A DNA stretch of 44,118 bases from Chromera velia (Eukaryota; Sar; Chromeraceae): positions 1 through 44,118 of the forward strand of contig JAHBMJ010000573.1 in assembly GCA_018398765.1 (NCBI GenBank). Reading direction: 5' to 3'. Shown here piece after piece: positions 1 to 10,915 of this stretch. A program made the position numbers and the translations under genes. Position 1 is the stretch's first letter; every line of letters begins with the position of its first letter. The notes under the pieces are model-generated. The model saw only the letters and a program-made list of their open reading frames with translations, had not been told where the DNA came from and made no database searches.

Positions 1-40
1 GAGTGAGTGAGTGAGTGAGTGAGTGAGTGAGTGAGTGTGA

Positions 41-73
<33 letters not shown>

Positions 74-440
74 GATGAATGGAGAGAGTACCTGGGTTGT
101 GTGTGTGCGTGCATTTCTACGTGCATCTGTTTCTGTCAGTGTAAGTAGGTGTGTAAATGGCGAGTGAGTGAGTGAGTGAGTGAGTGAGTGAGTGTGAGTG
201 AGTGAGTGTGTGTGTGTGTGTGTGGATGAATGGAGAGAGTACCTGGGTTGTGTGTGTGCGTGCATTTCTACGTGCATCTGTTTCTGTCAGTGTAAGTAGG
301 TGTGTAAATGGCGAGTGAGTGAGTGAGTGAGTGAGTGAGTGAGTGTGAGTGAGTGAGTGTGTGTGTGTGTGTGTGGATGAATGGAGAGAGTACCTGGGTT
401 GTGTGTGTGCGTGCATTTCTACGTGCATCTGTTTCTGTCA
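1..440. repeat. 151-bp minisatellite with GAGT/GT microsatellite core
   Basis: Three near-identical units are visible. The landmark ggatgaatgg starts at 73, 224 and 375, a constant step of 151 bp. Each unit combines a (GAGT)n/(GT)n stretch with a unique block containing tacctgggttg and gtgcatctgtttctgtcag. The third copy loses similarity after about 441. Open frames across it are repeat translations and not genes. Confidence 0.9.
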
Positions 441-2712
441 GTGCTTAGTTGTGCGAATGGTTAGCGTGGATTTTTCTTGCTTGCTTGATGCATGTGCATG
501 CATGGCCTTCCTAGATGCTGCTGCTTCCAGCGTTGTCATTCTGTGCATGCATGCGAAGTGTTCCTTCATGGTTTTCCTTCCACGATTCTGCTGCTGATGG
601 CGCCGCTTCTTGTTTTGCCTGCATTTCTCCTCGCGGCTTGAGTTTCTGCGTACCTTCGCATAGCTGTTTATTTTTGTCACGGTCTGTATACTTGGACGAG
701 TGTATCTGGGTGTCACCTTGCATAGACGAGTTTGCCGAAGGGGCGAGGGGGCTACTGCCTGCCCGTGGATTGCCCTTGCGAGCTTGCATGTCTCAGCTCT
801 GCTTGTTTGTGAGGAAAGTGGGGGCTGGATGTTTGATATAGTAAGGACGCGTCCGCCATTCTGCAATTTTGTACATGTCTAAATGTTCTTGCTTCGAACC
901 GATTTTTTTGCAGGGTCTGAAGGACAAGCATGGCAACGAAATTCACCGGCTTCTTTACAATAAAGGCATATGAAAAAATTAAAAAAATCATTTTCCTCGA
1001 TCATGAATAGCATCGCAACTCGAATTAAATTGACTTGAAAATAACTTGGAATGCATGACTTTGCATCTCCTCATCTCCATATATGCAAAACAGCAATGAA
1101 ATTAAGTGAATTGAAGTTTAAAAATCGTTTATTTAAAGTCTGCATGTATGAAGTTTGTATAGAATTTTACTTACTTATAAATTTTTTAGCTTGACACCAT
1201 CTTGTCTAGTAATCTTACATATATAAAAAAATTAAGTCATTAATTATTTGACGTTTCAAAGTTGTAAATTGTAGGTATCCTGTCATATTGATTACCGATT
1301 TATACTATTTTTAGTTCTCTTTAGTTCTCCTTTAAGAGTCTTTTTCGGAAAGTTATTTTTTCTAGAAATTGATCTATCGCAGAATGCCCTCCATTTATGT
1401 TCATTCATGCATTAGACATGCATGCAAGCAGAGCATCCGTCCGAGCGGTTCTCTACCCTTTCTTGCTGCAAGTTTCTCTGCCTTTCTCTTTCTTGCCAGT
1501 TGCATACGATCAAGATGGCTTGCTCGTGTGAAGTGCACAATGAACACTTTTACTCATCAAAGAGCTCACCGCCCGGTATAAAACACCGGTGAAGTTCGAC
1601 ATGCATAGGTATGCTAGGAGCTAGAAAGTCAGAGCACCGTAAAAACCCTAGGGCGGCTTGACAATACGACTGGGCCGCAGCAATCGATCAGCGAAATACG
1701 GGAAAACGAACTCCGCGGTGGCATGCTCAAGCGGAAGCACGGCTTTTACTGCATGGTCTCCGCGCGCGCAAAGCGCGCGAACTCAATTGGTTTTGTCCTA
1801 GCTGGGTCCTCTTTTTGTGTTCGTGTGTGAGGACCTGACTGCATGCATGAATATATGCCCATTTCAATTATAAGCTATATATCTGCATGTTAATTGCACT
1901 ATTTGCCTCTTCAGGCGTGCTGCATCCTCAGCATACAGATTATGCTGCTGTCCAGCAAGTCACAGGCTCACAGGACTTCATGCATTCAGAGCTGTTTTAG
2001 ACGGTCGATACAGATCCCATTGAATAACTTGTGCACCTCTGTCCCCGCTCTACCGACACCTCTCCAGATCTCAAGCGATCAAAGCGTGTCAGCTGGTGAG
2101 AAAGTCGCTCGGCGAGCAGCTTTCTAGACTCCAACAAGATCTATTCAGAGACCAGTGCCCAGGAGAGAAGGAGGTCTTGGCACCGCAATCATGCAAACGT
2201 GAGTTGTCGAGGTTCCTGCATGGTTCATTTTTTCCTGGTGAGGTTCACAAAGAAGCACAAGAAATCAGCAGCGAAAAAACCAAAATGGGGCAGGAGCTTG
2301 GGTGGAAACGAAAACAAGATCTGGAAGAATGGAATCAGGACAGAGATGAGGCGTTCAGCTGGAGAAATGCGTGAGGGTATTTGAAGAGAGACGAGTTGTA
2401 TACATGCCAATATATACACAGTGAAGCCTGCATGCGATTGAGAGATGTTGAGAAAGTTGTAAGATACAGACAAGCAAAGTGGCTGCCATCAGAATCTTCT
2501 TTGGCGATGCCTGCTCTGACTTCTGCAGAGGAGAAGACCACCCAGACGCAACGACGGAAACATCGCCTGAGACAGTCTTCCCAGAGACCCATGCAGACGA
2601 TGAGCTGCTTTTGCGAGCGCATGCTCATCTCCTCAGCATCTCCATTCTGTCCACAGAGGAGGGGAGGGTGACGTTCCGGGGTCCGGGGGGAGAGGGAGAG
2701 TTCAGTGCCTGA
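441..2712. other. No recognised gene; possible upstream exon at 2529-2667
   Basis: No frame matches a protein family I recognise. TGCATGCA occurs at 495, 544, 1419 and 1840. A GC-rich hairpin (ccgcgcgcgcaaagcgcgcg) lies near 1762-1781. At 2529-2667 there is a plausible coding stretch after a good acceptor (gacttctgcag). It reads EDHPDATTETSPETVF and onward and ends near a GTGACG donor at 2668. It could be the 5' exon of the TPR-RING gene, but its phase does not join the next acceptor at 2727-2728 with that donor, so it is not called. The first half of the purple acid phosphatase was looked for here and not seen. Confidence 0.5.
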
Positions 2713-2728
2713 GAGACAATAATAACAG

Positions 2729-5441
2729 TGTTAGAGTATGTAACTGGCAGTTTGGGACAACCATGGGACGCTGTGACGATCGGTCTGTTCCGATGGATGC
2801 GGGCAGACTTTAGGAATCATCCTGAACGCCCTGCTAACGGGATGCCTGTGGGGCACGTAGACCTTGACCTTTTCCTTAAGAAGGCCTTGGAGGACTGTGC
2901 AGAGTTGGAAAAGAATGGAATAGACATACAAGCGCCAATGTTTGCGGAAACGCCGCTGAGAGAGCTCATTCAAAAAGGAGGTCAGTTACTCATGGCCTTG
3001 GGAGATTTTGTTTTTTCAGGCAACGAAGCATGGGGAATCACATTGTGGTGCATTGCTTCTGAGAAAGGGAGAGAGCCCGAATGCTGGTGTCAAGAGATTC
3101 TGGCACAGGACCTCACACTAGAAAACCCCAATTCCCCCCCAGGGCACATGAAGACAGCCTTCTGGAACCGCCCCTTGCAAGAGAGGTTCTATGAATCAAA
3201 GCCACAGAACAGAGCTTCCGTAGGCCCGCAACAGAAGAAGCATGGTCCCTACTGCCTGGCAGTTGCCGAAAGGTGCTTAGACAAAAACCACCTGAGCCCC
3301 ATTTCCATTCGTCTGGTAGAGGCTGAATCGGAGGCGTCAAGTTCTAATCCGGAACAGTCTCAGAGTGATGACGGCGGCCCAGCCTGGTTTGTGTGCAACC
3401 CAGATGCCGGCAAGTGGATCAGGTGGGTCCGGGACCTCCAACTAGCCCTGAACAATTTTGCAGTCACAGGAGAGTTGCCTCGTCGTGGGGAGGTCATTCT
3501 CAGCGCAATCTTTCGGGAACAAAAGAAAGGGGCACATATTTTGCACCAGCTAGCTTTCAAGCGCATCATCCCTTTCGCAGCCCCCCTTATGTCCCGCCTG
3601 CCCATTAAAGAAAATTTCCGGACAGACTTTACCGATCGCAATAGTCCCCTATTTGCACCATGGAAAGAACAGACACCACCCGACATCTGGAATGCCGAGC
3701 TCCATCTCGAGCTTTTCCAGAGCGCCGTCCCTCCACACCATATAGGACTCATGGGGGCGTATCACTCCTTAGGACTCAATGGTATTCGCTGCCCAGGGGC
3801 CCTCCTCCCAGGAGCTCTGAGCTACTTTCCACTCTGCAACCCATCGTTCGAGATTCTGCTTGCATACGTCTTTTGTGATTTCTACCTCGGGGGCTTCCGA
3901 CCTCCTCTGATCTCCCTGTTTGACTCACCAGCAGACGGTACGTTTGCAGCCTTCCTCCGTCAGAAGTTACAGGGGGTGGGGGGGACGGAAATCCAGACGG
4001 TTCCTCGGGACCATACTGTGAGTGTCCCTTTCTTCGGGATGACGAAGGAGGAGGCCGAGAGACAAAAGGAAGTAACACAGGATGATGTGTCACTGGCGTT
4101 GTTGATGGCCGGTGGTGTGGAGATGGTTACTGAGTATGCAGAGAGAGTCGCTCACACTGACCATAACCACACAACCGTTCGCATGCGCCCCCTCACAGAG
4201 CATTCCCGGGCCCCCTGGCAGAGTCAAGACACACAAAGCGCTCGGCCAGCCGCAGAAGTCCTGGGGGAAATCAAGAAAATGCGAATAGAGGGCGATACGC
4301 TCCTGCAGAGACGCAGGTACATGCCCGCTGCCCGACGTTTCGCAGATGCTCTAGAGTTGCTCAGGGTAATACCCACCCCCACACCCGACGTATTCAAGAT
4401 GGGCGGCGTCCTCCTCGCCAACCGAATTGAAGCCCTTTATCAGTTTTGTATTCGGCCGAATCGCGACCGTGCAATGGCGCGAAGGCTGTCCGATGAGATG
4501 GCAAGCGGTATCAATCATCTGCTCGAAGACGCTTTGACTGCTTCCGGGCCCCCCGGCACAACTTTTATATGGAGAGGCTACCTCTCGAGGGAGGTGATTG
4601 AAAAGGTCCAGAAACTTTCAGATCACGTTCACAAGCTGAGAGAAGAGGTTTTTGGGAGCGACACTCCCGGGTTTGCCGCCAGTGTGCAGACACAACAGCA
4701 GCAATCGAGCCACTCACAGCGGGGGGGGGCGCAACAGCAAAGGAGATATCACCAACGTCAGGGAGGAAAAAAGAAAAAGCGGAAAGGGGGTCAGAGAGGA
4801 GGAGGACAAAGAGGCCCTCGGCCTGAGGGGCAGACAGTCGAGTCAGAGCAGGAGGAAGGTCGAGATCCATTTTCAGCCTTAGCCTCAGCCTTGGCCTCAG
4901 CTGCAGGCACTTGCAGCGTGACCACAACCGATTCCCCCCCCACTGTGTTGAGCTCAGTGATCCTTTCCGGTAGTCAGTTAAAAGACTACACTCCAGCTCT
5001 GTACCTGAATGAAGACGACGACATTTGCCCCAGCTGCTGCCGCGAGTTTGCGACCGAGCTTTCCGAGGCTGACGTCACCGTCTTCCCCTGCAGCCACGCC
5101 TGCTGCGTCCCCTGCTTTCAAAAAAAATTGTCAAGTGGGCCAGAGAGACACGAGCCAAAGTGGCCACCTGCCCCACTTGTCGTGCCGACGTGCCACGCAG
5201 CCTTTCCCGTGAGCTGATTGAACGAATTGCCGAAGAGACCCCGGCTCTGCTCGAGGTCTTAGCTCGGTTACCGTTGTCAGAAGAGGAGGGGTACGCGAAT
5301 GCAGTCAGGTTGTTAGAACAGTTTGACGGAGACGCGGGGCTTGTGCAAAAGGCCCTGCAGGATTTGGTGCTTTTTTCTGAGAGCATGCAACAGTGGCAGG
5401 GGAAGACTCATGAGGGGAATGCGGTGTGGCGACTGACGTGA
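2729..5441 (+). CDS. TPR-RING protein, probable E3 ubiquitin ligase (-1 frameshift needed)
   Basis: A long frame opens after a stop at 2710-2712. The first codon in frame at 2728 is GTG, not ATG, so the 5' end is probably an internal exon (AG acceptor at 2727-2728); the first in-frame ATG is at 2797. Residues are counted from 2728. About 515-575 forms a TPR-like helical hairpin (GDTLLQRRRYMPAARRF, then LLANRIEALY). About 654-711 is a Q/G/K/R-rich basic linker. A C3HC4 RING begins at C767 (C767-x2-C770-x17-C788-x-H790-x2-C793-x2-C796). In frame 1 the last zinc pair is lost and translation stops at 5215-5217. In the -1 frame entered at 5121-5127, CPTCR follows and the frame runs to TGA 5439-5441 through a UBA-like helical tail. 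RING proteins transfer ubiquitin from E2 to substrate; TPRs bind partners. The 2.7 kb contains no intron. The N-terminal 500 residues match nothing I know. Confidence 0.72.
5121..5179 (+). promoter_or_regulatory. Candidate -1 ribosomal frameshift signal
   Basis: Seen: an eight-A run at 5120-5127 places A AAA AAA (5121-5127) exactly in the zero frame. After a 4-nt spacer, CAAGTGGG (5132-5139) is perfectly complementary to CCCACTTG (5172-5179), giving an 8-bp stem with a 32-nt loop. Known: X XXY YYZ followed by a stem or pseudoknot is the standard -1 frameshift architecture. Inference: slippage gives the full RING. The alternative is one missing A in the assembly or a real one-base deletion. 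The spacer is slightly shorter than usual. Confidence 0.45.
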
Positions 5442-6984
5442 GGTTCCTAATGCCCTACAGGAAGAGGGGATCTGCGGAGGAGGTCTTCGGGAGCTTCTCC
5501 TTTGACTCGGGGCCTGTGCACTTCGTCGTGGCCAACTCAGAGATGGACGGCAGATACCCTTGGTCAGTCTCTTAGACTCAGAGAGTCACGGAGTGACAAG
5601 CAAAGAGATACATACGTACGTGCGCTTTCGCACCCACACATTCAAAGACGCATGCAGGTTGGGGGGGCAGGGGCTGGAAGGGTGCGTTCCTGATGTGTAC
5701 CTGCTGAATGAGATGCGGTCGTATGGGCCGGGTTTTCTATACCTGCATGTGTTTATTTCCTTTAGGTCCGAGCTAACTCTGTGGCTGGAAGGAGACCTGA
5801 GGGCAGTGGACAGAGAGCGCACTCCCTGGGTCGTCATTCTGATGCACAGGCCTGTGTGGAGTGGAAAGTGCACGCCGAACGAAGCCTTCAAAGCCCTGGA
5901 GGCCGTCTTTCTCAGGTCAGGCTGAAAAAGGGAGGGCAGCTGTTGTGACCCCTGAAGCGTCAAGAGAAGGATCGGCGAGAGAAGAGAAGAGTGACCTTCA
6001 GGCAGAAGGGGCTCGGTGCTTCTGCTTGTGGGAGGCATCATACATGCCTTGTTGCTTGCGCTTGCGTCTTTCCCATTGGATTTTTAGTTTGTCTGGGGAC
6101 CCACAAACAGAGAGAGTGCACGTTTGTAAGAAAGACGAGAGACCACTCAGCCCGGATGTTGTCATGAGTCCGTACTCTCCCCCTCCCTTTTTTTGGCCTG
6201 CCTCTTTCTTTCTTTCTTTCTTTCATTCATTCATTCTTTCTTTGTTTCTTTCTTTCTTTCTTTTTCTTTCTTTCTTTCTTTCTTTCATTCATTCATTCAT
6301 TCATTCATTCTTTCTTTCTTTCTTTTCTTCCTTTAATTTTTTTGTTCTTTCTTTCTTTCTTTCTTTCTTTCTTTCCTTCTTTCTTTCTTTCTTTCTTTCT
6401 TTCCTTCCTTCCTTCCTTCCTTCTTTCTTTCTTTCTTTCTTTGTTTATTTTTCTTTCTTTCTTTCTTTCTTTCTTTCTTTTTTTTTTTTCTTTCTTTCTT
6501 TCTTTCATTCATTCATTCTTTCTTTCCTTCTTTCTTTCTTTCTTTCTTTCTTTCTTTCCTTCTTTCTTTCTTTCTTTCTTTCATTCATTCATTCTTTCTT
6601 TCTTTCTTTCTTTCTTTAATTTTTTTGTTCTTTCTTTCTTTCTTTCTTTCTTTCTTTCCTTCTTTCTTTCTTTCTTTCTTTCTTTCTTTTCTTTCTTTCT
6701 TTCTTTCTTTTCTTTCTTTCTTTCTTTCTTTCTTTCTTTCCTTATATCCTGAAGCTTCCGAGTGGACCTCTGCGTGTACGGGCACCACCACTACGCTGAG
6801 GCCAGCTGTCCCCTCAGGGGAGGGAAGTGCGTGAGCAAGGAACAGAGGGAGAAAGAGAAAGACATGTGGGACGGGCCTGTCCATATTCTGGTCAGGACGA
6901 GTGCGTAAATAGACGAGTGAGTGAGGTGGCTGTGAATCACTAAGAAGACACTATACCTCGATCTGCTGGTCTAACTCTATCTGT

Positions 6985-7025
<41 letters not shown>

Positions 7026-7766
7026 ACACATTCCTCCTTGCCCTCTCTCCGAGGGTCGGCTGAAGAGTCGATCCAATTTTTGGTGATTCTGAGGGATTTA
7101 CATATCAACCCGTCTGTCGGTTTTGCTTTATTTTTCATCAAACTGTTCTGTCATTTCTCCGAAGTTGCAAGCTTTGGGTTTATTTCTCGATCTTCATGTT
7201 TGTTAATTGCCATGATGCAGATCGGTCACGGAGGGCACAACCTAGGGACTCTGCCGGACCCCTTCCCGGAGTTCTCCAAATGGCACGCGAGGGAGTGGGG
7301 GTTCGCAACGCTGGAGGCATTCAACAGCTCTGCCATGGAGGTCAGCACAGCAGACAAAAAGACAGGCAATCAGAGAGAGGGGGGGGGGGGGAAAAAGAGG
7401 ACAGAGCGCGGGAGTGAAGAAGGGAAACGGGAAGAGCCTCAGGGGGAGGGAAAGCGGTTGTAGGTAGCTTCGAGTCTGTGGATGAGTCTCATGCGTCAAG
7501 TTTCAAAACCTCCCTCACACCAATACAAATACCACATCAAATACCTTTAACTTTTCTTGCAGGTGACGTTTTGGGGGGATGGACCCTTGGATAACCCCCC
7601 TCCGCGTCGGCACTCTCTATGGATCAAGCGAAGAGAGGGGGTGCCCAGAGTCCCCAGAAGTCACTGGTGGCCCTGGGAGACTGCTGACTCTGCTCTGCTA
7701 CTGGGTGCTCGGGCGGATGCAGAAGGCTTCCCATCATCCTCTATCGTCACAGCTGCTACCGAATGA
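5415..7766 (+). CDS. Purple acid phosphatase-like metallophosphoesterase, C-terminal half
   Basis: Five exons join in frame: about 5415-5562, 5766-5915, 6755-6890, 7221-7340, 7563-7766 (TGA). Introns are 203, 839, 330 and 222 bp, all GT-AG. Family landmarks appear in order: RFLMPY; FSFDSGPVHFVV; LWLEGDLRAVDR; WVVILMHRPVWSG (metal-ligand His of the HRP motif); FRVDLCVYGHHHYAEASCP (the GHxH metal site); DGPVHIL then IGHGGHNL; and the terminal HSLWIKR, which matches the family's C-terminal FWIKK-type motif. A 43-residue extension follows. Purple acid phosphatases hydrolyse phosphomonoesters with a dinuclear metal centre, usually secreted or vacuolar. The DxG, GDxxY and GNHE motifs and any signal peptide are absent, so this is either the 3' part of a gene whose first half lies beyond a long intron, or a truncated copy. 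The exact start of the first exon is uncertain: frame 2 has TGA at 5411-5413, and AG at 5413-5414 is a weak acceptor. AATTAAA at 7789-7795 may be the poly(A) signal. Confidence 0.82.
6206..6741 (+). repeat. Long (TTTC)n pyrimidine tract in an intron
   Basis: About 535 bp of tetranucleotide TTTC/TTCC/TTCA repeats fill most of the second visible phosphatase intron. They end only 12 bases before the 3' splice AG at 6753-6754. All frames through it give Ser-Phe-Leu or Lys-Glu-Arg repeats, which are translation artefacts. Confidence 0.93.
6987..7031. repeat. (CA)n microsatellite in a phosphatase intron
   Basis: An uninterrupted CA run with one T break near 7021 lies within the third visible intron (6891-7220). 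Confidence 0.9.
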
Positions 7767-10560
7767 GAACGGGGCTTCATGCAACCACAATTAAAGGGAC
7801 TGCGGCAGGCTCACCGTAGATTCCGAACTAGATTTCAATCGCACATTCCTTTCGTTCAGGCCTGGGATGGGAGTCTCCGATTTTCCATGCTGAAGCGGGG
7901 CTAGGTGCCGAGTCAGTGGCTACACCGTTGGCTGAGCCCGGCTGCCGTCGATCGTACTAGTAGAACATTGCATGCATGAATTATCATGAGTTGCTGCATT
8001 GCGCAAACTCGCGCGGTGCCAGTTGAATGGATACAAGTCATTATCAAAGTAAAACATTATTTGCCATCTTTGAAATGTGTATATTGATTATATTGAAATT
8101 GTGTTGCTATACTACGAGTCTACGATGCTAATTTTGATGGAACTTCATTGTTTATCATTGTAACTTCAAAAAATTATTGAATTGAAGCATATTAAGGTAG
8201 ATATAGCTGGTCCAGGCATTTTAGAATAATTTTCATGACTCAGGCAGCCGAGTCAGGCTAATATAATCGATGAAAAACTTTATTTAGAATGTTTTTTATC
8301 TTTTCACCCTGATAGTCTACGTGTGCCGAATCTAGGTGCCGAATATATAAAAAAAAATTGAAGTAACAAATTTAGTTGTATCTTTAGGTTACAAACTCAT
8401 ATATATATATATATATATATCCATATATATATGTATATATTGTTAAAGTTACAATTAATGAAGAAAGAATATAGGATTCCAGACAAGTTGAACGGAGAAA
8501 TACTAGAGGGGCAGCGTACTAAAGATTTTTGGTAATCCAGTTACATTAGGCGGCTGACCCCCTCCTCCCCTCCCCCCTCATCATCATCATTCACCGATTA
8601 TTCATCATCGCTATCGGCCCATAAATGAGCGTCTAACATTTGGCTGGTTCAATACGCAGCTGGACACACTGCTAGAGCAGTCTTTTCCTACAAAGGAAGA
8701 TAATACAGGCAGAAACGGCTTTCTTGTGATGGCCACTCACTGAATTCCCGCGGCAAAGCAGAGTGGTCTTAAATCTTCCTCTTTCTACCTAGTCTTTCTA
8801 CTGAAATCTAGCTTAATCAGAAGAAAGAAGAGCCAGAGAACCTTCATTCTGATAGGCTAAGTTAGGTTGCGCCCTTTCACCTTCATATGTACCTCACCCC
8901 AAAGCTCCTTCTAGCCTGCCTGTTTTGAGGCAGACGGTGGTAGAATGACGGAGATGGCTGAAAAGACGGGCAAAAACGGTGGCCTGGCTTGGCTTTGTCC
9001 CCAATCCACGAACCACTAAGTCTTCCCAAAAAGGGAGAAAACCTCATCCGTCTGACCCCATCGCCAGTGTTTCATACTCAGCGTGCGTACACGCCAACTG
9101 CTTGTGCTGTCTAACTGCAGGTTGGTGAGGAACCCTTAAAAACTGGCGTCTGTTCCCCAGGCAGGTTTGCAGAACTGCCAAAAACTGCTTCCCGTCTCCT
9201 TCTTCATCTTTCTTCATCTTCTTCCTCAAATGTAAGCGCTCTCTTCCTTCTGGCCAAAAGTTTTCAGAACGGCATCGTGTAGAAGTGAGACTTGCTTCCC
9301 CATCGAACAATGGATGCCAATTGTTGAGCTAAACTGGTTGTTTCACGAGTAAGGAGGCAAACTGTCTGTCGTGGTTGCTTTCAGGCGGTCTCCTCAGGAA
9401 TCGACGGGAGTCGATGCAAAGCTGAGTTAATCTATGGTAAGAAAACGCATTGTGATAGCTCTACGCGACTTGAATTAGTGGAGATGGCTGATACGTTTGC
9501 CTCCCCCCTTTTATTATTTAATTTGATAACCCCTCCCCCTAACCTCCGAGGTTTGATAGAGGTGAGATAAAGAGGGAGGTGCGTTTAATTGCCCAGAGGT
9601 TGACATGAATTGTAACTCCGTTCCCCCCCCCCTTCCCCCCTAACATAACTGGGTTACCAAAAAATTTTAATGCGCTGTCCCAGAGTAAAATATTGATCTA
9701 AAGTACTGTTAGCCTAACCTAGGCCCGCGAGCTGCAGAGAAGCAAATCGCGTTTAGGAGCCAGGTGGCTCATATCGCAAGTAGAGACAGCATGTAAAGGA
9801 TCGATACCACCAACATTCTACTACTTAGCCTCCCTGTCTCACTATAAGAAATTTGTAATCAACTCATGAGCGCGCCTTGCCACTTTTCTCTTAATGAAAC
9901 CATTGAGTGACTTCTAGAGTCTCCACCATGGCTCGCTTCCCGAAAACACGCCTGCTAACAAGAGAGCGAACAAAGCGGGCAGGAAAGTAACGAGGGGCGC
10001 GTTTGTGGCAGAAAGTAGGCCGACGAGTAAGACGAGGTGTCCAGTCCTCGACTTATGCATCACTCTTTACCTACGTATCTGATTCACCTTCAAAGAGGGC
10101 TGCGTAAACGAGCCTGTGGGAAGTCTCAAGGAGCAGACAGGTCCTCTTGTCACCCAATGCTCCTCAGTCAAGCAGAAGTCCAAGGAGACAAAAAGCACTT
10201 CCACCACTCATTGCTCTAGCTTGAGCAAACAGGAAGAACATCTACCGCCCTATGGCTTTGCTTATCTCTGAGCAAACAGGAAAAGCATTCATCGCGGTCG
10301 TTTCAACCAAAAGAGATGAAAAGGGGCGCGGTGTTAAGGTTGTCAGCTTGGTAAGTTCGTCTGCTCACAAAGAGACACCAAGACCACACGGTGTTACTCC
10401 TTCCATCTCTCCTAGCATGGTAAAACGATGAGCTAAGGACCATTTTGCAGTAATTTTTGCTCAATCTCATGGCTTCCAATCGAGGGCATTCACTCTCTCT
10501 CCACGTACCCTCTACCCTCAAAAGCTAGAAACATCAGGAAAAAACGTGACGGAAGGTGGA
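7767..10560. other. Gene-poor region, no coding gene recognised
   Basis: The AT-rich part at 8040-8470 includes (AT)n at about 8399-8420. TGCATGCA is at 7969-7976. Near 8578-8625 a TCATCAT-ATCGGCCCATAA block resembles one at 25690-25740. C-rich runs occur at 8565-8578 and 9624-9640. No frame shows recognisable protein motifs. A tRNA-like promoter pair at 9765-9808 is listed separately. Confidence 0.6.
9765..9808 (+). promoter_or_regulatory. Possible pol III A/B boxes (tRNA-derived SINE remnant)
   Basis: TGGCTCATATCG (from 9765) resembles an A box and is followed by AAGTAGAG as in a D arm. GATCGATAC (9799-9807) satisfies the B-box consensus GWTCRANNC. The spacing of 34 bp is normal for tRNA genes and SINEs. 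I cannot build an acceptor stem, so this is not called a tRNA. A chance match is possible. Confidence 0.25.
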
Positions 10561-10569
10561 GAAGCACTG

Positions 10570-10915
10570 CTTATTATGCTCAGCACAAGCTGCCTCTCCT
10601 ACTTAATGCTTCAACAGAGTGCACCTCACAACCCTCCCACTCCTCCCTCTTTCTGCTCAGCACACGTTGACTCCCCTACTCAACGCTTCGATGGAGTGCA
10701 CCTCACAACCCTCCCACTCCTCCCTCTGCTCAGTACAAGATGCCTCCCCTATTCAACGCTTCGACAGAGTGCACCTCACAACCCTCCCACTCTTTCCTCT
10801 GCTCAGTACACGCTGCCTCCCCTACTCAACATTTCGACGGAGTGCACCTCATAACCCTCCCACTCCTCCCTCTGCTCAGCACAAGCTGCCTCCCCCACTC
10901 AACGCTTCGACGGAG
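10570..10915. repeat. 73-bp tandem array
   Basis: The landmark gagtgcacctcacaaccctc starts near 10617, 10694, 10767 and 10840, with the next unit at 10913. Spacings are 77, 73, 73 and 73 bp. About 4.6 units carry few mismatches (cgacggagtgcacc, ctcagcacaagctgcctccc). The last unit runs directly into the next array at cgacggagagcagg. Confidence 0.92.

Noticed and set aside
117-428. His/Thr/Ser-rich frame
   Set aside because: It is a translation of the GAGT/GT minisatellite.
2988-3050. LMALGDFVFSGNEAW as the GDxxY or GNHE motif of the missing phosphatase half
   Set aside because: The spacing and surrounding residues do not fit the family, and the stretch is part of the TPR-RING frame.
5438-5460. 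A 23-nt intron (gtgagg...ctaat...cctacag) that would fuse the RING and phosphatase frames
   Set aside because: The donor, branch-like word and acceptor look good and the join is in phase. However, the removed segment encodes the conserved phosphatase RFLMPY in frame 2, so it is more likely exon. An intron this small would also be exceptional.
6200-6745. Long Ser/Phe/Leu frames (plus) and Lys/Glu/Arg frames (minus)
   Set aside because: They are translations of the TTTC microsatellite within an intron.
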